From Sphingobacteriaceae bacterium (GTDB lineage: Bacteria > Bacteroidota > Bacteroidia > Sphingobacteriales > Sphingobacteriaceae), in assembly GCA_017745075.1 (NCBI GenBank), contig JAGIAD010000003.1:248001-312000 (forward strand): a stretch of 64,000 nucleotides of DNA. The letters run 5' to 3'. Made by a program: the position numbers and the translations under genes. Below are positions 1-9,760 of this stretch, piece after piece (the first letter of the stretch is position 1; each line of letters begins with the position of its first letter). The notes beneath the pieces were generated by a model. It was not told where the DNA came from. It saw only the letters and a program-made list of their open reading frames with translations, and made no database searches.

Positions 1-63
1 GCCGCAGCCTAAGGTTATAGCGGTTAGAAAAGGAATCAATAATCTTAATAGAGGTGCTTTCAT
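1..63 (-). CDS. N-terminal fragment, possible ComEC/Rec2-family protein
   Basis: An ATG on the minus strand at 63 opens a frame that runs without a stop to the window edge (21 codons, beginning MKAPLLRLLIPFLTAITL). A short basic start followed by a hydrophobic segment with an LLIPF motif is how many Bacteroidota ComEC/Rec2 DNA-uptake channel proteins begin. It could instead be the signal of another membrane protein or, with its GC after the hydrophobic run, a lipoprotein. It is divergent from the PhoX-like gene. Only the start is visible, so the family is a guess; that it is coding is moderately likely. Confidence 0.4.
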   Translation of the reverse strand, partial: MKAPLLRLLIPFLTAITLGCG

Positions 64-271
64 GACGGGCAATTAAAGACATGCAATATACTGTAAGTTA
101 AGGGCTAACCAAAACTCAATTATAGGTTAGTTACAGATTTAATAATTAAGGAAAGTAAACAAAATCACTACAGAACCATTCTAAATAACATCATGCACTT
201 TAGCTTAACATAAGCTTTAATTTTTCGCAACATAGCCAATGTATTTTTGCCGCAAACGGAAAACAAAACTT

Positions 272-1762
272 ATGAACAAAACGCTATTAAAGCAAAAGGC
301 TTTGGCCCTTGCTGTTGCTGCATTTGTTACTTCAACAGTAATAATCAGTGCCTGTAAAAAGAACAATGAGCCGGAAACCCCTGAAACCCCTTCGCCGGTA
401 ACACTAAAAGATTATTCGGTAAACCCTGCTTTGGTAAAAGCAATGCCAGGTTTCGAAAGCCTGAACATTACTACTTTAATCAGTTCGGACGATGTACTGC
501 CTGAATCGCCAAATTTCATATTCGGTGCACAGCCTGATGGTGCAGGAATAATTAAAAACCCTTCAGGTGAAGGTTTTATCATGATTAACAACCATGAAAT
601 TCTTCAGTCGGTATCGCGCGTGTACCTGGATAAAAACTTTAAACCGGTAAAGGGAGAATACATTGTTGATTCGGATGGCGGTATGACCCGTCTTTGTTCT
701 GCTACCCTGGCAACTCCCGAAGAACATGGCTTTCCTAAACCAGTTTTCTTAACTGCCGGTGAAAGTGGTGCAGAATCGATGATTCATGCCATCGATCCGC
801 TTGCAGCTGCCGATAAAAAGAACAAACAAAGAACCGTTAGTGCATTGGGCAGATGGAGTGCAGAAAATGCAGTACCACTACCCAAAGGAGCATTTGCAGG
901 TAAAACTGTAATCATGATCGGTGAAGACGAGAGCGACGGACAGTTGGCCATGTATGTTTCCAATACACAGGGCGATTTGGAAAACGGCAAGTTATATGTG
1001 ATGAAACGCAGCAATAACGATCCGATTGAAACCAACATGGATAAGGGACAAACCTACGACGTAGAATTTGTAGAGCTTGACAATGTAAAAAGCAGTACCG
1101 GCGCCCAGTTACAGCAACAAACCATCGATAAAAAGGCTTTAATGTTAGCGCGTGTAGAAGATATCGATTACAGAAAAGGCAGTGCTGCCAACGGACGCGA
1201 AATATACTTTACTGCAACTGGTGTTAGCCAGGGCGATAAAATTACCCCTGTAAGTGGTAAAACCATGTGGGGGCGTGTATATAAACTGGTACTGGATGCG
1301 AACAACCCGTTAAAAGGTAAACTGGAAGTAGCTGTTGATGGAAACGACAATCCTGGAAAAAGCATCGTAAATCCTGATAATCTTTGCGTTACTGAGAACT
1401 ACGTATACATCCAGGAAGATGGCGATTCGTTTTACAAAAACAACGATCACGACGGAACCATCTGGCAGTTTGCAATGGCTTCAAAATCGCTAAAACCGAT
1501 GTTGCAGATGAACCACCGCAGAACAGACGCCACATTTAATGCAAAATACAACCCAGGAAACAATACACAGTTAAGCAGCTGGGAATATGGTGCCATGTAC
1601 GATATTTCTGCTTTAACCGGTATCCCGGATACATTTGTGGTGAATTTACACCCACACACCTGGACAAATGACAAATACAAAAATGCCGATGGTGGTACAA
1701 CCAGATTGGTTAACAACAACGAAGGTGGACAAGTAGTAATTGTTCGCGGCGTTTCTAAATAA
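272..1762 (+). CDS. PhoX/DUF839-like secreted lipoprotein
   Basis: Predicted exported lipoprotein of 496 residues. The start at 272 (MNKTLLKQK) is preferred over an ATG 33 bases upstream because it begins a clean signal peptide ending in SAC-KKN, a lipobox. The mature part carries blocks seen in the PhoX/DUF839 family of calcium-dependent phosphatase-like beta-propellers: an INNHE motif, a GGMTRL motif, EDESDG and a late PDNL...EDGD block. The family contains alkaline phosphatases, but this is a divergent member and the substrate is unknown. A strong terminator follows at 1779, so it is probably transcribed separately from the peroxidase downstream. Alternative: a structural propeller without phosphatase activity. 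Confidence 0.75.
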   Translation: MNKTLLKQKALALAVAAFVTSTVIISACKKNNEPETPETPSPVTLKDYSVNPALVKAMPGFESLNITTLISSDDVLPESPNFIFGAQPDGAGIIKNPSGEGFIMINNHEILQSVSRVYLDKNFKPVKGEYIVDSDGGMTRLCSATLATPEEHGFPKPVFLTAGESGAESMIHAIDPLAAADKKNKQRTVSALGRWSAENAVPLPKGAFAGKTVIMIGEDESDGQLAMYVSNTQGDLENGKLYVMKRSNNDPIETNMDKGQTYDVEFVELDNVKSSTGAQLQQQTIDKKALMLARVEDIDYRKGSAANGREIYFTATGVSQGDKITPVSGKTMWGRVYKLVLDANNPLKGKLEVAVDGNDNPGKSIVNPDNLCVTENYVYIQEDGDSFYKNNDHDGTIWQFAMASKSLKPMLQMNHRRTDATFNAKYNPGNNTQLSSWEYGAMYDISALTGIPDTFVVNLHPHTWTNDKYKNADGGTTRLVNNNEGGQVVIVRGVSK

Positions 1763-1778
1763 CCCAATACGCTTTCTC

Positions 1779-1812
1779 ATCCCTTTCAGCAAATGCTGGA
1801 AGGGATTTTTCT
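1779..1812 (+). terminator. Intrinsic terminator after the PhoX-like gene
   Basis: Arms ATCCCTT and AAGGGAT (1779-1806) enclose an inner CAGCA/TGCTG stem and a short AAA loop, followed by a T-rich run. It lies 17 bases after the PhoX-like stop codon. Confidence 0.8.
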
Positions 1813-1836
1813 ATTTATTTCAACTCCTATGCAAGT

Positions 1837-3630
1837 ATGCTGAGCTTAAAAAAAACTGTCTTTTTCGCATCCTTAATCGCCCTGACTAGCCTTCTTTCTA
1901 TTTTCTGCAAAATGGAAAACAAAACAATTGCAGAACAGGTTAAAGCAGATTTCGACCAGCAGCTCATTGAATTTCAAAACATTGTTGATCAAAAATTATT
2001 TAAGGCCGTTCAAGAGCGGAACGAAAAGGCAATTAAACAATCCTTCTTACTGGCGAGGGCTAAGTACAAGAAATTGGAATATTATATCGAATATTTTTTT
2101 CCATCAACTGCGGTAATGCTTAATGGCGCGCCCATTGATGAAATTGAACTGGGCGAAAACCTGATCGAGAACCCAACAGGTTTTCAGGTAATGGAAGAAA
2201 TAATTTACGAAAGCCCAACAAAAGAAAATCGTTCGGAATTACTGAACGAGGTAAAGAAAATGCAGCTCAACCTGCAAAGGGTTAGTCGCTTTAATGCGCA
2301 ATACCAGCTTACCGATGCACAGCTGCTTGATGCCATCCGTTTAGAAATTTTCAGGATTACAAGCTTGGGCATTACCGGCTTCGACACGCCAAATGCTTTA
2401 CAATCAATCCCTGAGACCGCTTTTGCTTTAAAAGGAATTAAGCGTGTATTAGAGAAATATGATGAAACATCGGCAAATCAAACAATCGGATTGGCCATTG
2501 CCTATCTGGATAAAAACCCTGATTTTAACACCTTTAACCGCCTGAATTTCATCACCCAATACCTCGATCCAATCAGTAAAAAAATAAGCGCTCTCCGGTT
2601 GGAAAAAAATATCACAACTGCGGCAAGTGGCTCCGCATTGCGCGATGAGGCTGTAAGCATGTTTGAGCCAAATGCTTTTAATGTAAATAAATTTGTAGGT
2701 AACAGCACCCTGTTTATCAGCGATGCTAAAATAGCCTTGGGTAAAGCCTTATTTAACGATCCCGTACTTTCTAACGGCGGTAACCGCAGCTGCGCCAGTT
2801 GTCATCACCAGTCGAAGGCCTTTACCGATGGTTTAGTAAAACCCACAGGGATTACCACAGGAGAGTCTTTATTGAGAAACACCCCCACACTAAGCTATGC
2901 AGGTTTGCAGCGTGGATTCTTTTACGATTTAAAAGCCGGTACATTAGAAGATCAGGCCCTTGATGTGGTACACCACAAACAGGAAATGAACGGATCACTT
3001 ACACAGGCTGCAGCGCGCATCAACGCAGCCAAAAATTATCAAACTTTATTTCTAAAAGCATACCAGAATAAAGCTGGCAAAGCCGACCCCTGGAAAATCC
3101 AGCATGCATTGGCTTCCTACATCCGGTCGTTATCGCCTTTTAGCTCCAGATTTGACCGTTACATGCAGGGAGACCAAAAACAACTAGATGCCGACGAAAA
3201 AAAGGGCTTCAACTTATTTATGGGTAAAGCCAAATGTGGTAGCTGCCATTTCGCACCGCTTTTTAACGGCACCCCTGCCCCGCTTTTCAATAAAAGTGAA
3301 GCAGAAGTTTTGGGGGTACCTGCAACTACTGATACCATAAAACCGCAATTAGACCACGATCTGGGACGTTATGCACTTTACAATTACCTGCAATACAAGC
3401 ATGCCTTTAAAACCCCGACTTTAAGAAACATTACCAAAACAGCACCTTACATGCACAACGGTGTGTACCAGACCCTGGAACAAGTAATGGATTTCTATAA
3501 CCGGGGCGGAGGTGCAGGCATGGGCATAAAAGTTGATAACCAAACTTTATCTGCCGATAAATTGAATTTAAGTAAAACAGAGATTAAACAGATTATTGCT
3601 TTTTTGGGTACACTTGAAGATTTACCTTAA
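1837..3630 (+). CDS. Di-haem cytochrome c peroxidase (MauG/CcpA family) with long N-terminal helical domain
   Basis: Periplasmic di-haem peroxidase expected to reduce hydrogen peroxide, or to oxidise a partner as MauG does. Two c-type haem sites are visible, CASCH at residues 319-323 and CGSCH at 467-471, with the usual family motifs after them (the TPTL block and a late APYMHNG). The N-terminus (about residues 1-25) is hydrophobic and ends SIFCKMEN, so it may be lipidated or cleaved. Ordinary family members are about 350 residues; this one is 597 because of a roughly 260-residue, mainly helical N-terminal region resembling imelysin-like iron-regulated domains. The catalytic half is clear; the role of the extension is inferred. 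Confidence 0.9.
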   Translation: MLSLKKTVFFASLIALTSLLSIFCKMENKTIAEQVKADFDQQLIEFQNIVDQKLFKAVQERNEKAIKQSFLLARAKYKKLEYYIEYFFPSTAVMLNGAPIDEIELGENLIENPTGFQVMEEIIYESPTKENRSELLNEVKKMQLNLQRVSRFNAQYQLTDAQLLDAIRLEIFRITSLGITGFDTPNALQSIPETAFALKGIKRVLEKYDETSANQTIGLAIAYLDKNPDFNTFNRLNFITQYLDPISKKISALRLEKNITTAASGSALRDEAVSMFEPNAFNVNKFVGNSTLFISDAKIALGKALFNDPVLSNGGNRSCASCHHQSKAFTDGLVKPTGITTGESLLRNTPTLSYAGLQRGFFYDLKAGTLEDQALDVVHHKQEMNGSLTQAAARINAAKNYQTLFLKAYQNKAGKADPWKIQHALASYIRSLSPFSSRFDRYMQGDQKQLDADEKKGFNLFMGKAKCGSCHFAPLFNGTPAPLFNKSEAEVLGVPATTDTIKPQLDHDLGRYALYNYLQYKHAFKTPTLRNITKTAPYMHNGVYQTLEQVMDFYNRGGGAGMGIKVDNQTLSADKLNLSKTEIKQIIAFLGTLEDLP

Positions 3631-3639
3631 CCTGCTTGC

Positions 3640-4080
3640 ATTTTTTACCACAGAGATAAGGAGCTTTCACAGAGTAAACAGAGTTTCTTTTTATTTTAAA
3701 CGCAAAGATTTCGGAGAGAAACACAAAGCTGTGTGTGGCTTTGCTGGTTGTACTTACAACTCCTGATATATTTTACCACTAAGACACAGAGGCACAAAAG
3801 CTACGGGCGACTCAATGACCTCTGTGCCTTCGCTTTGTGCCCTTTGTGGTTAAAAAGGCGGCTTATTTTTTGCCACAGAAACACTGAACCCATAGAATAT
3901 TGAACACATAAACTTTGACATTTGCGCCCAACTCAATGCCCTCTGTGCCTTCTCTTTGTGTCCTTTGTGGTTAAAAAAGGCGATGGTTTATTTTTGCCAC
4001 GGAAGCACAGAATCCACAGAGTACTATTTTTATCACTTAGCTTGCTTTGCGCCTTCTCTTTGCGTCCTTTGCGGTTAAAA
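3640..4080. repeat. Cluster of degenerate intergenic repeats (CTCTGTGCC...TTTGTGGTTAAAAA)
   Basis: This 450-base gap between the peroxidase and the convergent esterase holds no gene. Near-identical units of about 70 bases occur at about 3811-3880, 3932-4010 and, shortened, 4042-4080. Each contains CTGTGCCTTCGCTTTGTGC or a close variant followed by CCTTTGTGGTTAAAAA. Segments of the opposite sense (ACCACTAAGACACAGAGGCA near 3776) sit between them, so the region can fold back on itself. It looks like a repetitive 3'-end element rather than coding sequence. I see no open frame with coding character here. Confidence 0.75.
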
Positions 4081-4084
4081 AAAA

Positions 4085-4768
4085 TTACAGTAAATCTTTT
4101 AGCACTACCCAAACATTTTCGGCCAGGATCTTATCCCCTTCGGCTGTTGGATGAATCCCATCGGCCTGGTTCAATTTCGGTACGCCTCCTACCTTATCCA
4201 GCAAAAACGGAATCAGTTTCATATTATTTTTCCTGGCCAGCTCCGGAAATATATTTTTAAAATCAGCTGCATATTTAGCGCCCATATTTGGTGGCACCTG
4301 CATGCCGGCCAATACCAGTTTGGCATCAGGATATTTTGCTTTTACGCGGTCTACAATATCCTGCAGGTTTTTAGTGGTTTGCGCAACCGGTAATCCCCTT
4401 AAACCATCATTGGCTCCGAGTTCGAGGACAAAAATTGATACCGGCTGTTTCAATAACCAATCAATCCTTCCCTTACCGCCTGCAGATGTTTCACCGCTCA
4501 GCCCACCATTGATTACTTTATAGGGCAACTTTAAGGAGTCGATTTTGTTTTGGATCAGTGCCGGATAAGCTTCGGACGGATCGAGTCCCATTCCCGCCGT
4601 TAAGCTGGTACCAAAAAAGAGAATATTTTTTTCCTGTTGGTTTACTGCAACAGCTTTTTGGTCAGCTGAATCTAAAGTTTTATCATTATTGCTTTTGCTT
4701 TGCCCATTACCGCAGCCAAGCAGGGCTATTCCCAAAACAAATAAGCCTATTATACGTTTTCGTAACAT
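4085..4768 (-). CDS. TesA-like SGNH-family esterase lipoprotein
   Basis: Arylesterase/lysophospholipase of the GDSL/SGNH hydrolase superfamily, 227 residues, anchored as a lipoprotein (LLGC at residues 16-19). The catalytic blocks are in order: block I GTSLTAG with Ser55, block II Gly in GLSGET near 89-93, block III GAND at 118-121, and block V DGIHP with Asp203 and His206. This is the pattern of E. coli TesA, which cleaves acyl esters and thioesters. It is divergent from the YbbA/YbbP-like ABC transporter across 99 bases (60 bases to the earliest possible YbbA start), matching the tesA-ybbA-ybbP arrangement in E. coli. The natural substrate cannot be read from sequence. Confidence 0.9.
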   Translation of the reverse strand: MLRKRIIGLFVLGIALLGCGNGQSKSNNDKTLDSADQKAVAVNQQEKNILFFGTSLTAGMGLDPSEAYPALIQNKIDSLKLPYKVINGGLSGETSAGGKGRIDWLLKQPVSIFVLELGANDGLRGLPVAQTTKNLQDIVDRVKAKYPDAKLVLAGMQVPPNMGAKYAADFKNIFPELARKNNMKLIPFLLDKVGGVPKLNQADGIHPTAEGDKILAENVWVVLKDLL

Positions 4769-4867
4769 ATTTAACCGGAGTATATCTAATTATAAAACAT
4801 TATCTTAACAGGAAACATCCTGTTATGTTTGGCAACAATCTATACGCAAACCCTAAAAAATCAGCAA

Positions 4868-5557
4868 TTGGAAAGCATATTGAACATCCGAAATGTAAGC
4901 AAAATTTACCAAAGTGCCGGACGCGAATTAACAGTTCTCGATCAAATTAATTTTTCGATCGCCGCAGGCTCAACAGTTGCCATTACCGGTCCGTCGGGTA
5001 GCGGAAAAACAACTTTACTGGGATTATGCGCCGGACTGGACAGGGCAAGCAGTGGCACGGTAGCGCTTAAAGGTATAGCCCTCGAAAATTTAAACGAAGA
5101 TGAACGTGCAGCTGTAAGGAACCAATATGTAGGCTTTATTTTTCAGAATTTCCAGTTGTTACCTACTTTAACGGCATTAGAAAATGTAATGGTTCCGATG
5201 GAATTAAGGGGGGCAAAAAACATTAAGGCACACGCTTTAGCATTGCTCGATAAAGTTGGTCTGGCCGATCGTGCGCACCATTATCCCGTACAATTATCAG
5301 GCGGAGAACAGCAAAGGGTTTCGTTAGCCAGGGCTTTTTCCAATCAACCCGCCATTCTTTTTGCCGACGAGCCTACCGGAAACCTCGATTCAGAAACCAG
5401 CGAAAAGGTAATTAAGCTGCTTTTCGATTTAAATAAAGATGCCGGAACCACATTAATTATCGTAACACACGATCTTGAGCTCGCTGCCCGTACGGCAAGA
5501 ACTATCAAAATTAAAGGTGGCACAATCCTTTCAGACGAAAACCCTACCTATGCTTAG
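4868..5557 (+). CDS. ABC transporter ATP-binding protein, YbbA-like
   Basis: ATPase of the MacB/LolD/YbbA class. It carries Walker A GPSGSGKT near residue 42, a Q-loop in IFQNFQLLPTL, the signature LSGGEQQR, Walker B ILFADEPTGN and the switch histidine in IVTHD. I chose the TTG at 4868 because it gives 229 residues, close to the E. coli YbbA length, and begins directly at the conserved domain. A TTG at 4829 would add 13 residues, and there is no ATG in between. Its stop overlaps the next start by 8 bases, so it is coupled to the permease. Likely role: powering a FtsX-type extracytoplasmic machine, perhaps acting with the divergent esterase. Confidence 0.9.
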   Translation: MESILNIRNVSKIYQSAGRELTVLDQINFSIAAGSTVAITGPSGSGKTTLLGLCAGLDRASSGTVALKGIALENLNEDERAAVRNQYVGFIFQNFQLLPTLTALENVMVPMELRGAKNIKAHALALLDKVGLADRAHHYPVQLSGGEQQRVSLARAFSNQPAILFADEPTGNLDSETSEKVIKLLFDLNKDAGTTLIIVTHDLELAARTARTIKIKGGTILSDENPTYA

Positions 5558-8081
5558 TATTCCGAAACAGCGCATTAAACTTTCGTGGCTGCTCAGAATG
5601 GCCTGGCGCGATAGCCGGAAAAACCGCTCGCGATTGCTGCTCTTTATTTCGGCCATTGTTTTGGGCATCGCTGCGTTGGTAGCCGTTTATTCTTTTAAAG
5701 ATAACCTGCAAAGGGATATTGATGCACAGGCAAAAGAACTTACAGGAGCCGATCTGGTTTTAGATAGCCGTAAAGGGGTAAGTAATGTGATGAACAACAT
5801 GCTCGATACACTGGGTGATGAACGATCGCAGGAGAAAACCTTTGCTTCGATGATCTATTTCCAGAAAGGCGGAGGCAGCCGCTTGGTTCAAATGAAAGCA
5901 TTACAAGGAAAATATCCTTACTATGGTGCAATTGAAACCATCCCGGCTGATGCAGCAAAAAGCTTCCAATCAGACAGGAATGCACTGGTTGATAAAACGC
6001 TCATGCTTCAGTTTAATGCAAAGGTTGGTGATTCGGTAAAGGTTGGCGACCTCGATTTCAAAATCCTGGGCACCTTAACCAAAGCACCCGGCCAAACAGG
6101 TATTTCCGCTAGCATTGCTCCAACTGTTTACATCCCGCTACAATACCTCGAAAAAACCAATCTGATTAAAACCGGAAGCCGGATCAACCATAAGTTTTAC
6201 TTCAAATTTAACGATCCATCTAAAGTTGATGAATGGGTAAAAAAACACGACAGCAAACTGGAAAAAGAAGGCTTTGATGCCGAAACTGTCGAATCAAAAA
6301 AAGAACAAACCGGCCGATCGTTCAAAGATGTAAACCGCTTTCTGGCCTTATCGGGTTTTATTGCATTGTTGCTGGGCTGCATAGGGGTTGGCAGTGCCAT
6401 ACAGGTATATATTCAGGAAAAACTGGCTGCCATTGCTACCTTGCGCTGCCTGGGTTTAAAAGCACGCCATGCCTTTTTCATTTACCTGATCCAGGTCTTT
6501 TTTATTGGTTTAATTGCAGCAGTTATCGGTGCCGTGCTGGGTACAGCCATTCAGTTTTTGCTTCCATGGGTACTGAAAGACTTTCTACCCATCGAAATTA
6601 CTATGCAGGTTTCCTGGTCAGCTGTTGGTCAGGGTATTTTGCTCGGACTCATCATATCTGTGCTCTTTGCCTTACCATCGCTTTTAGGGGTAAGAAAAAT
6701 ATCGCCTTTAAATGCCATCCGGGTTTCTTTTGAGAAAAGCAGAGGTACCCGCGATCCCCTATTGTGGTTCGTCTATCTGCTCATGGCAGTTTTTATTGCA
6801 GGTTTTACCCATTTGCAGATGAAAACCTGGATACAGACCCTCTTTTTCACCGTCAGTATTGCCATTGCCTTTATTTTACTCCTGATCTTATCTAAACTAC
6901 TAATGTTTATGGTCAGGAAGCTATTGCCGGGCACTGCAGGTTATTTGTGGCGCCAGGGTTTTGCCAACCTGTACCGTCCTAACAACCAAACTTTAATGTT
7001 AACGGTTTCTATTGGCCTTTCTACGGCTTTTATCTGCACTTTATTTTTTGTACAAGGTATTTTAATGAGCCGGGTAAGCCTGTCATCGGGCAGCAACCAG
7101 CCCAATATGGTGATGTTCGATATCCAGAATGCGCAAAAGGAAGGGCTCGACAGCCTAACCAAATCTTTTAAACTACCATTAATGAACCAGGTACCGGTAA
7201 TTACCATGCGTATTGAAGAAATTAACGGTAAAAAATCGACTGCCGATACCAATAACCGCAGGGCGTATCGTAATGAAATCAGGGCTACTTACCAGGATAC
7301 GTTAACTGCGGCTGAAAAAATTACCGCGGGCAAATGGACGGGTCGTGTAAAAACCGATGAAACCGTCTACATTTCGCTCGATCAGCGTTATGCGCAGCAA
7401 ATTAAGGTAGGCTTAAACGATAAAATACTTTTCAATGTACAGGGAATGATGATACCAACCGTGGTGGGTAGCTTAAGGGAAGTAAACTGGAGCAGAATGC
7501 AGACTAATTTCAGGGTTGTTTTTCCGGCAGGGGTTTTGGAAGAAGCACCGCAATTTCATGTGCTGATGACCAGGGTACCTTCAAGCGAGGTTTCAGCGCA
7601 TTTCCAGGGCGAAGTGGTGCAGCGATTCCCCAACGTTTCGGTTATAGATTTAGACCTGGTACTAAAACTGCTCGACGAACTTTTGGGTAAAATCGGTTTC
7701 GTTATTCAGTTTATGGCAGGGTTCAGCATGGTAACCGGCTGGATTGTGCTGATTTCTTCGGTGTTAACCAGTAAAAACCAGCGGATAAAAGAAAGTATTT
7801 TACTCCGAACCATGGGCGCCAGCAGTAAGCAAATCATCCGGATCAACGCAATTGAATATTTCTTTTTAGGCGCCTTTGCAGCTGGTGCCGGATTAATCCT
7901 GGCCCTAGTTGGAAGTTGGGCATTGGCCAGATTTAGTTTCGATGCAGCATTTATACCACCGTTTTTGCCAACGCTGTTATTATTTGGTTCGATTGTTTTA
8001 TTGGTGGTAATTACGGGTGTGTTAAGTACAAGGAACATTCTTAAACAACCACCTTTAAAGATTTTAAGAACGGAGGGGTAA
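5550..8081 (+). CDS. FtsX-family ABC transporter permease, YbbP-like
   Basis: Large FtsX/MacB-type permease of 843 residues. The start at 5550 (MLSIPKQRIKLSWLL) overlaps the end of the ATPase gene. It has the YbbP layout: an N-terminal membrane helix (RNRSRLLLFISAIVLGIAAL), a large periplasmic domain, two clusters of membrane segments around residues 265-400 and 430-540, a second periplasmic domain, and a final three-helix FtsX block. Such exporters usually move lipophilic molecules or transmit force across the periplasm rather than import solutes. With the adjacent TesA-like esterase it suggests an envelope-lipid or lipoprotein-related function. The cargo is unknown. Confidence 0.9.
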   Translation: MLSIPKQRIKLSWLLRMAWRDSRKNRSRLLLFISAIVLGIAALVAVYSFKDNLQRDIDAQAKELTGADLVLDSRKGVSNVMNNMLDTLGDERSQEKTFASMIYFQKGGGSRLVQMKALQGKYPYYGAIETIPADAAKSFQSDRNALVDKTLMLQFNAKVGDSVKVGDLDFKILGTLTKAPGQTGISASIAPTVYIPLQYLEKTNLIKTGSRINHKFYFKFNDPSKVDEWVKKHDSKLEKEGFDAETVESKKEQTGRSFKDVNRFLALSGFIALLLGCIGVGSAIQVYIQEKLAAIATLRCLGLKARHAFFIYLIQVFFIGLIAAVIGAVLGTAIQFLLPWVLKDFLPIEITMQVSWSAVGQGILLGLIISVLFALPSLLGVRKISPLNAIRVSFEKSRGTRDPLLWFVYLLMAVFIAGFTHLQMKTWIQTLFFTVSIAIAFILLLILSKLLMFMVRKLLPGTAGYLWRQGFANLYRPNNQTLMLTVSIGLSTAFICTLFFVQGILMSRVSLSSGSNQPNMVMFDIQNAQKEGLDSLTKSFKLPLMNQVPVITMRIEEINGKKSTADTNNRRAYRNEIRATYQDTLTAAEKITAGKWTGRVKTDETVYISLDQRYAQQIKVGLNDKILFNVQGMMIPTVVGSLREVNWSRMQTNFRVVFPAGVLEEAPQFHVLMTRVPSSEVSAHFQGEVVQRFPNVSVIDLDLVLKLLDELLGKIGFVIQFMAGFSMVTGWIVLISSVLTSKNQRIKESILLRTMGASSKQIIRINAIEYFFLGAFAAGAGLILALVGSWALARFSFDAAFIPPFLPTLLLFGSIVLLVVITGVLSTRNILKQPPLKILRTEG

Positions 8082-8243
8082 GGCGTTTAGCAGGTGGCGT
8101 TCACTTAAGTTTAACTCCAGGCTAACCACAGCGAGCATAGAGAAAAGCACAAAGTCAATTGCAGAATATCTTTTTGTTTTTCGTGCATCAGTAGTTAAAA
8201 TACCAGTGCGCAGAATAACCCGGATTTTTGATACTTTTACACT

Positions 8244-8426
8244 ATGATCAGAATAAACAGCGAAACACCAACCGAGGTTCTTCAGGATATAAAAATTGGC
8301 GATATGGTAACCGATACCTTCAGCAAAACAGGCCTGGTAGAAACTATAGAAATCAGCGATGATGGGCTATACCGGACTTACGAATTTAACCTTGTTACCG
8401 GAAGAACCATTACGGTTAAAAAGTAA
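8244..8426 (+). CDS. Small protein of unknown function (60 aa)
   Basis: A 60-residue soluble, acidic protein beginning MIRINSETPTEVLQDIKIGD and ending TGRTITVKK. It has no signal or membrane segment; alternating hydrophobic residues (GDMVTDTF, YRTYEFNLV) suggest a small all-beta domain. The codons have ordinary third-position composition, and the gene sits 39 bases before the GntP-like symporter on the same strand, so the two are probably co-transcribed. I do not recognise a named family. Confidence 0.65.
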   Translation: MIRINSETPTEVLQDIKIGDMVTDTFSKTGLVETIEISDDGLYRTYEFNLVTGRTITVKK

Positions 8427-8465
8427 AACGCTATAAATTTATCACATTATCCTAACCCTGGCCAA

Positions 8466-9755
8466 ATGTCATTACTTATCCTGCTCTTCGGTATTTTACT
8501 GCTTTTTGTACTGATCCTGAAAAAGATCAATCCAATGATTGCCTTAATTGCTGTAGCGATTATTACAGGTCTTTTATTGGGCATGCCGGTAACAAAGGTA
8601 ATGGCATCCATCAGTAATGGAATTGGCAGTACCCTGGGCAGTATGGTAATGGTTCTGGCCCTTGGTGCCATGATGGGTAAAATGATCGAAGATAGCGGCT
8701 CGGCTAAAAAGATTGTTTTCATTTTGATCAGGGCCTTTGGCAAAAAGAATATTCAATGGGCTGTGCTGTTAACCGGCTTATCAGTGGGGATTCCTTTATT
8801 TTACAATGCTGGTTTTGTGGTGTTAATTCCTTTGGTTTTTGCCATTTCTGCCGCAACAGGGTTATCAAAGTTATATATTGGCATCCCAATGGCTACAGCC
8901 CTTTCGGTAACACATGGTTTTTTACCCCCTCACCCCGGTCCTGTAGCTTTAGCCGGAATTTTCCATGCCGATATTGGCAAAACGCTGATTTACGGCTTCA
9001 CTTTAAGCGTACCCATTGCGATTATTGCCGGAATTTATTTTCCTCGCCTGATCCTCAAACGAGATCAATCTGCAACTGTTCAAAACTTCAGTATCAGCGA
9101 AGAAGAAAATCTCCCTTCTGCCACCAGAAGCTTTATTACCGCACTGTTACCTGTATTCTTAATCATCGCCGGAACCATAGGAAGCAGTATCACAACAGAT
9201 TATACAGGTAAACCGCTGTTTATATTTTTAGCCGACCCTACGGTAGCCCTATTAATTTCGGTTATTATTGCTTTGGTTATTCAAAAAACGGGCATTTCAA
9301 AAGCGATGGAATCATGTGCTGAAGGAGTGAAAAGTATTGCGATGATTATTTTAATTATTGCAGCTGGTGGCGCATTTAAACAGATTTTGATTGATAGCGG
9401 CATGGGCGAAACCGTAAAACAGCTCACCGGAAGTTTAAATCTCTCGCCACTGTTACTGGCCTGGTTAATTACTGCATCGCTCCGGGTAACCCTTGGCTCG
9501 GCAACGGTAGCCGCCCTAACCGCATCCGGCATGGTACTGCCGCTAATCAGTTCGGGTGCTCCGCCAGAGTTAATGGTTTTGTCGGTAGGTGCCGGAAGTT
9601 TAATGTTTTCTCATGTAAACGATACCGGTTTTTGGATGTTTAAAGAATATTTTAACCTGAGCCTGAAAGAAACTTTTAGCACCTGGACCATGATGGAAAG
9701 TTTGGTTTCTGTTTTAGGCCTTGTTGGAGTGCTGGTATTGAACCAGTTTGTGTAG
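8466..9755 (+). CDS. GntP-family gluconate:H+ symporter
   Basis: Inner-membrane proton symporter of the gluconate permease family, 429 residues with about 12 hydrophobic segments. Typical features are visible: the GIGSTLGSMVMVLALGAMMG segment, an SVGIPLFYNAGF block, the THGFLPPHPGP motif that is very characteristic of GntP/GntT, and a final HVNDTGFWMFKEYF block. Family members import gluconate, ketogluconate or related sugar acids. No gluconate kinase or regulator is next to it, so the precise substrate is open. A 15-bp perfect hairpin begins 5 bases after the stop. Confidence 0.92.
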   Translation: MSLLILLFGILLLFVLILKKINPMIALIAVAIITGLLLGMPVTKVMASISNGIGSTLGSMVMVLALGAMMGKMIEDSGSAKKIVFILIRAFGKKNIQWAVLLTGLSVGIPLFYNAGFVVLIPLVFAISAATGLSKLYIGIPMATALSVTHGFLPPHPGPVALAGIFHADIGKTLIYGFTLSVPIAIIAGIYFPRLILKRDQSATVQNFSISEEENLPSATRSFITALLPVFLIIAGTIGSSITTDYTGKPLFIFLADPTVALLISVIIALVIQKTGISKAMESCAEGVKSIAMIILIIAAGGAFKQILIDSGMGETVKQLTGSLNLSPLLLAWLITASLRVTLGSATVAALTASGMVLPLISSGAPPELMVLSVGAGSLMFSHVNDTGFWMFKEYFNLSLKETFSTWTMMESLVSVLGLVGVLVLNQFV

Positions 9756-9760
9756 GGAAA

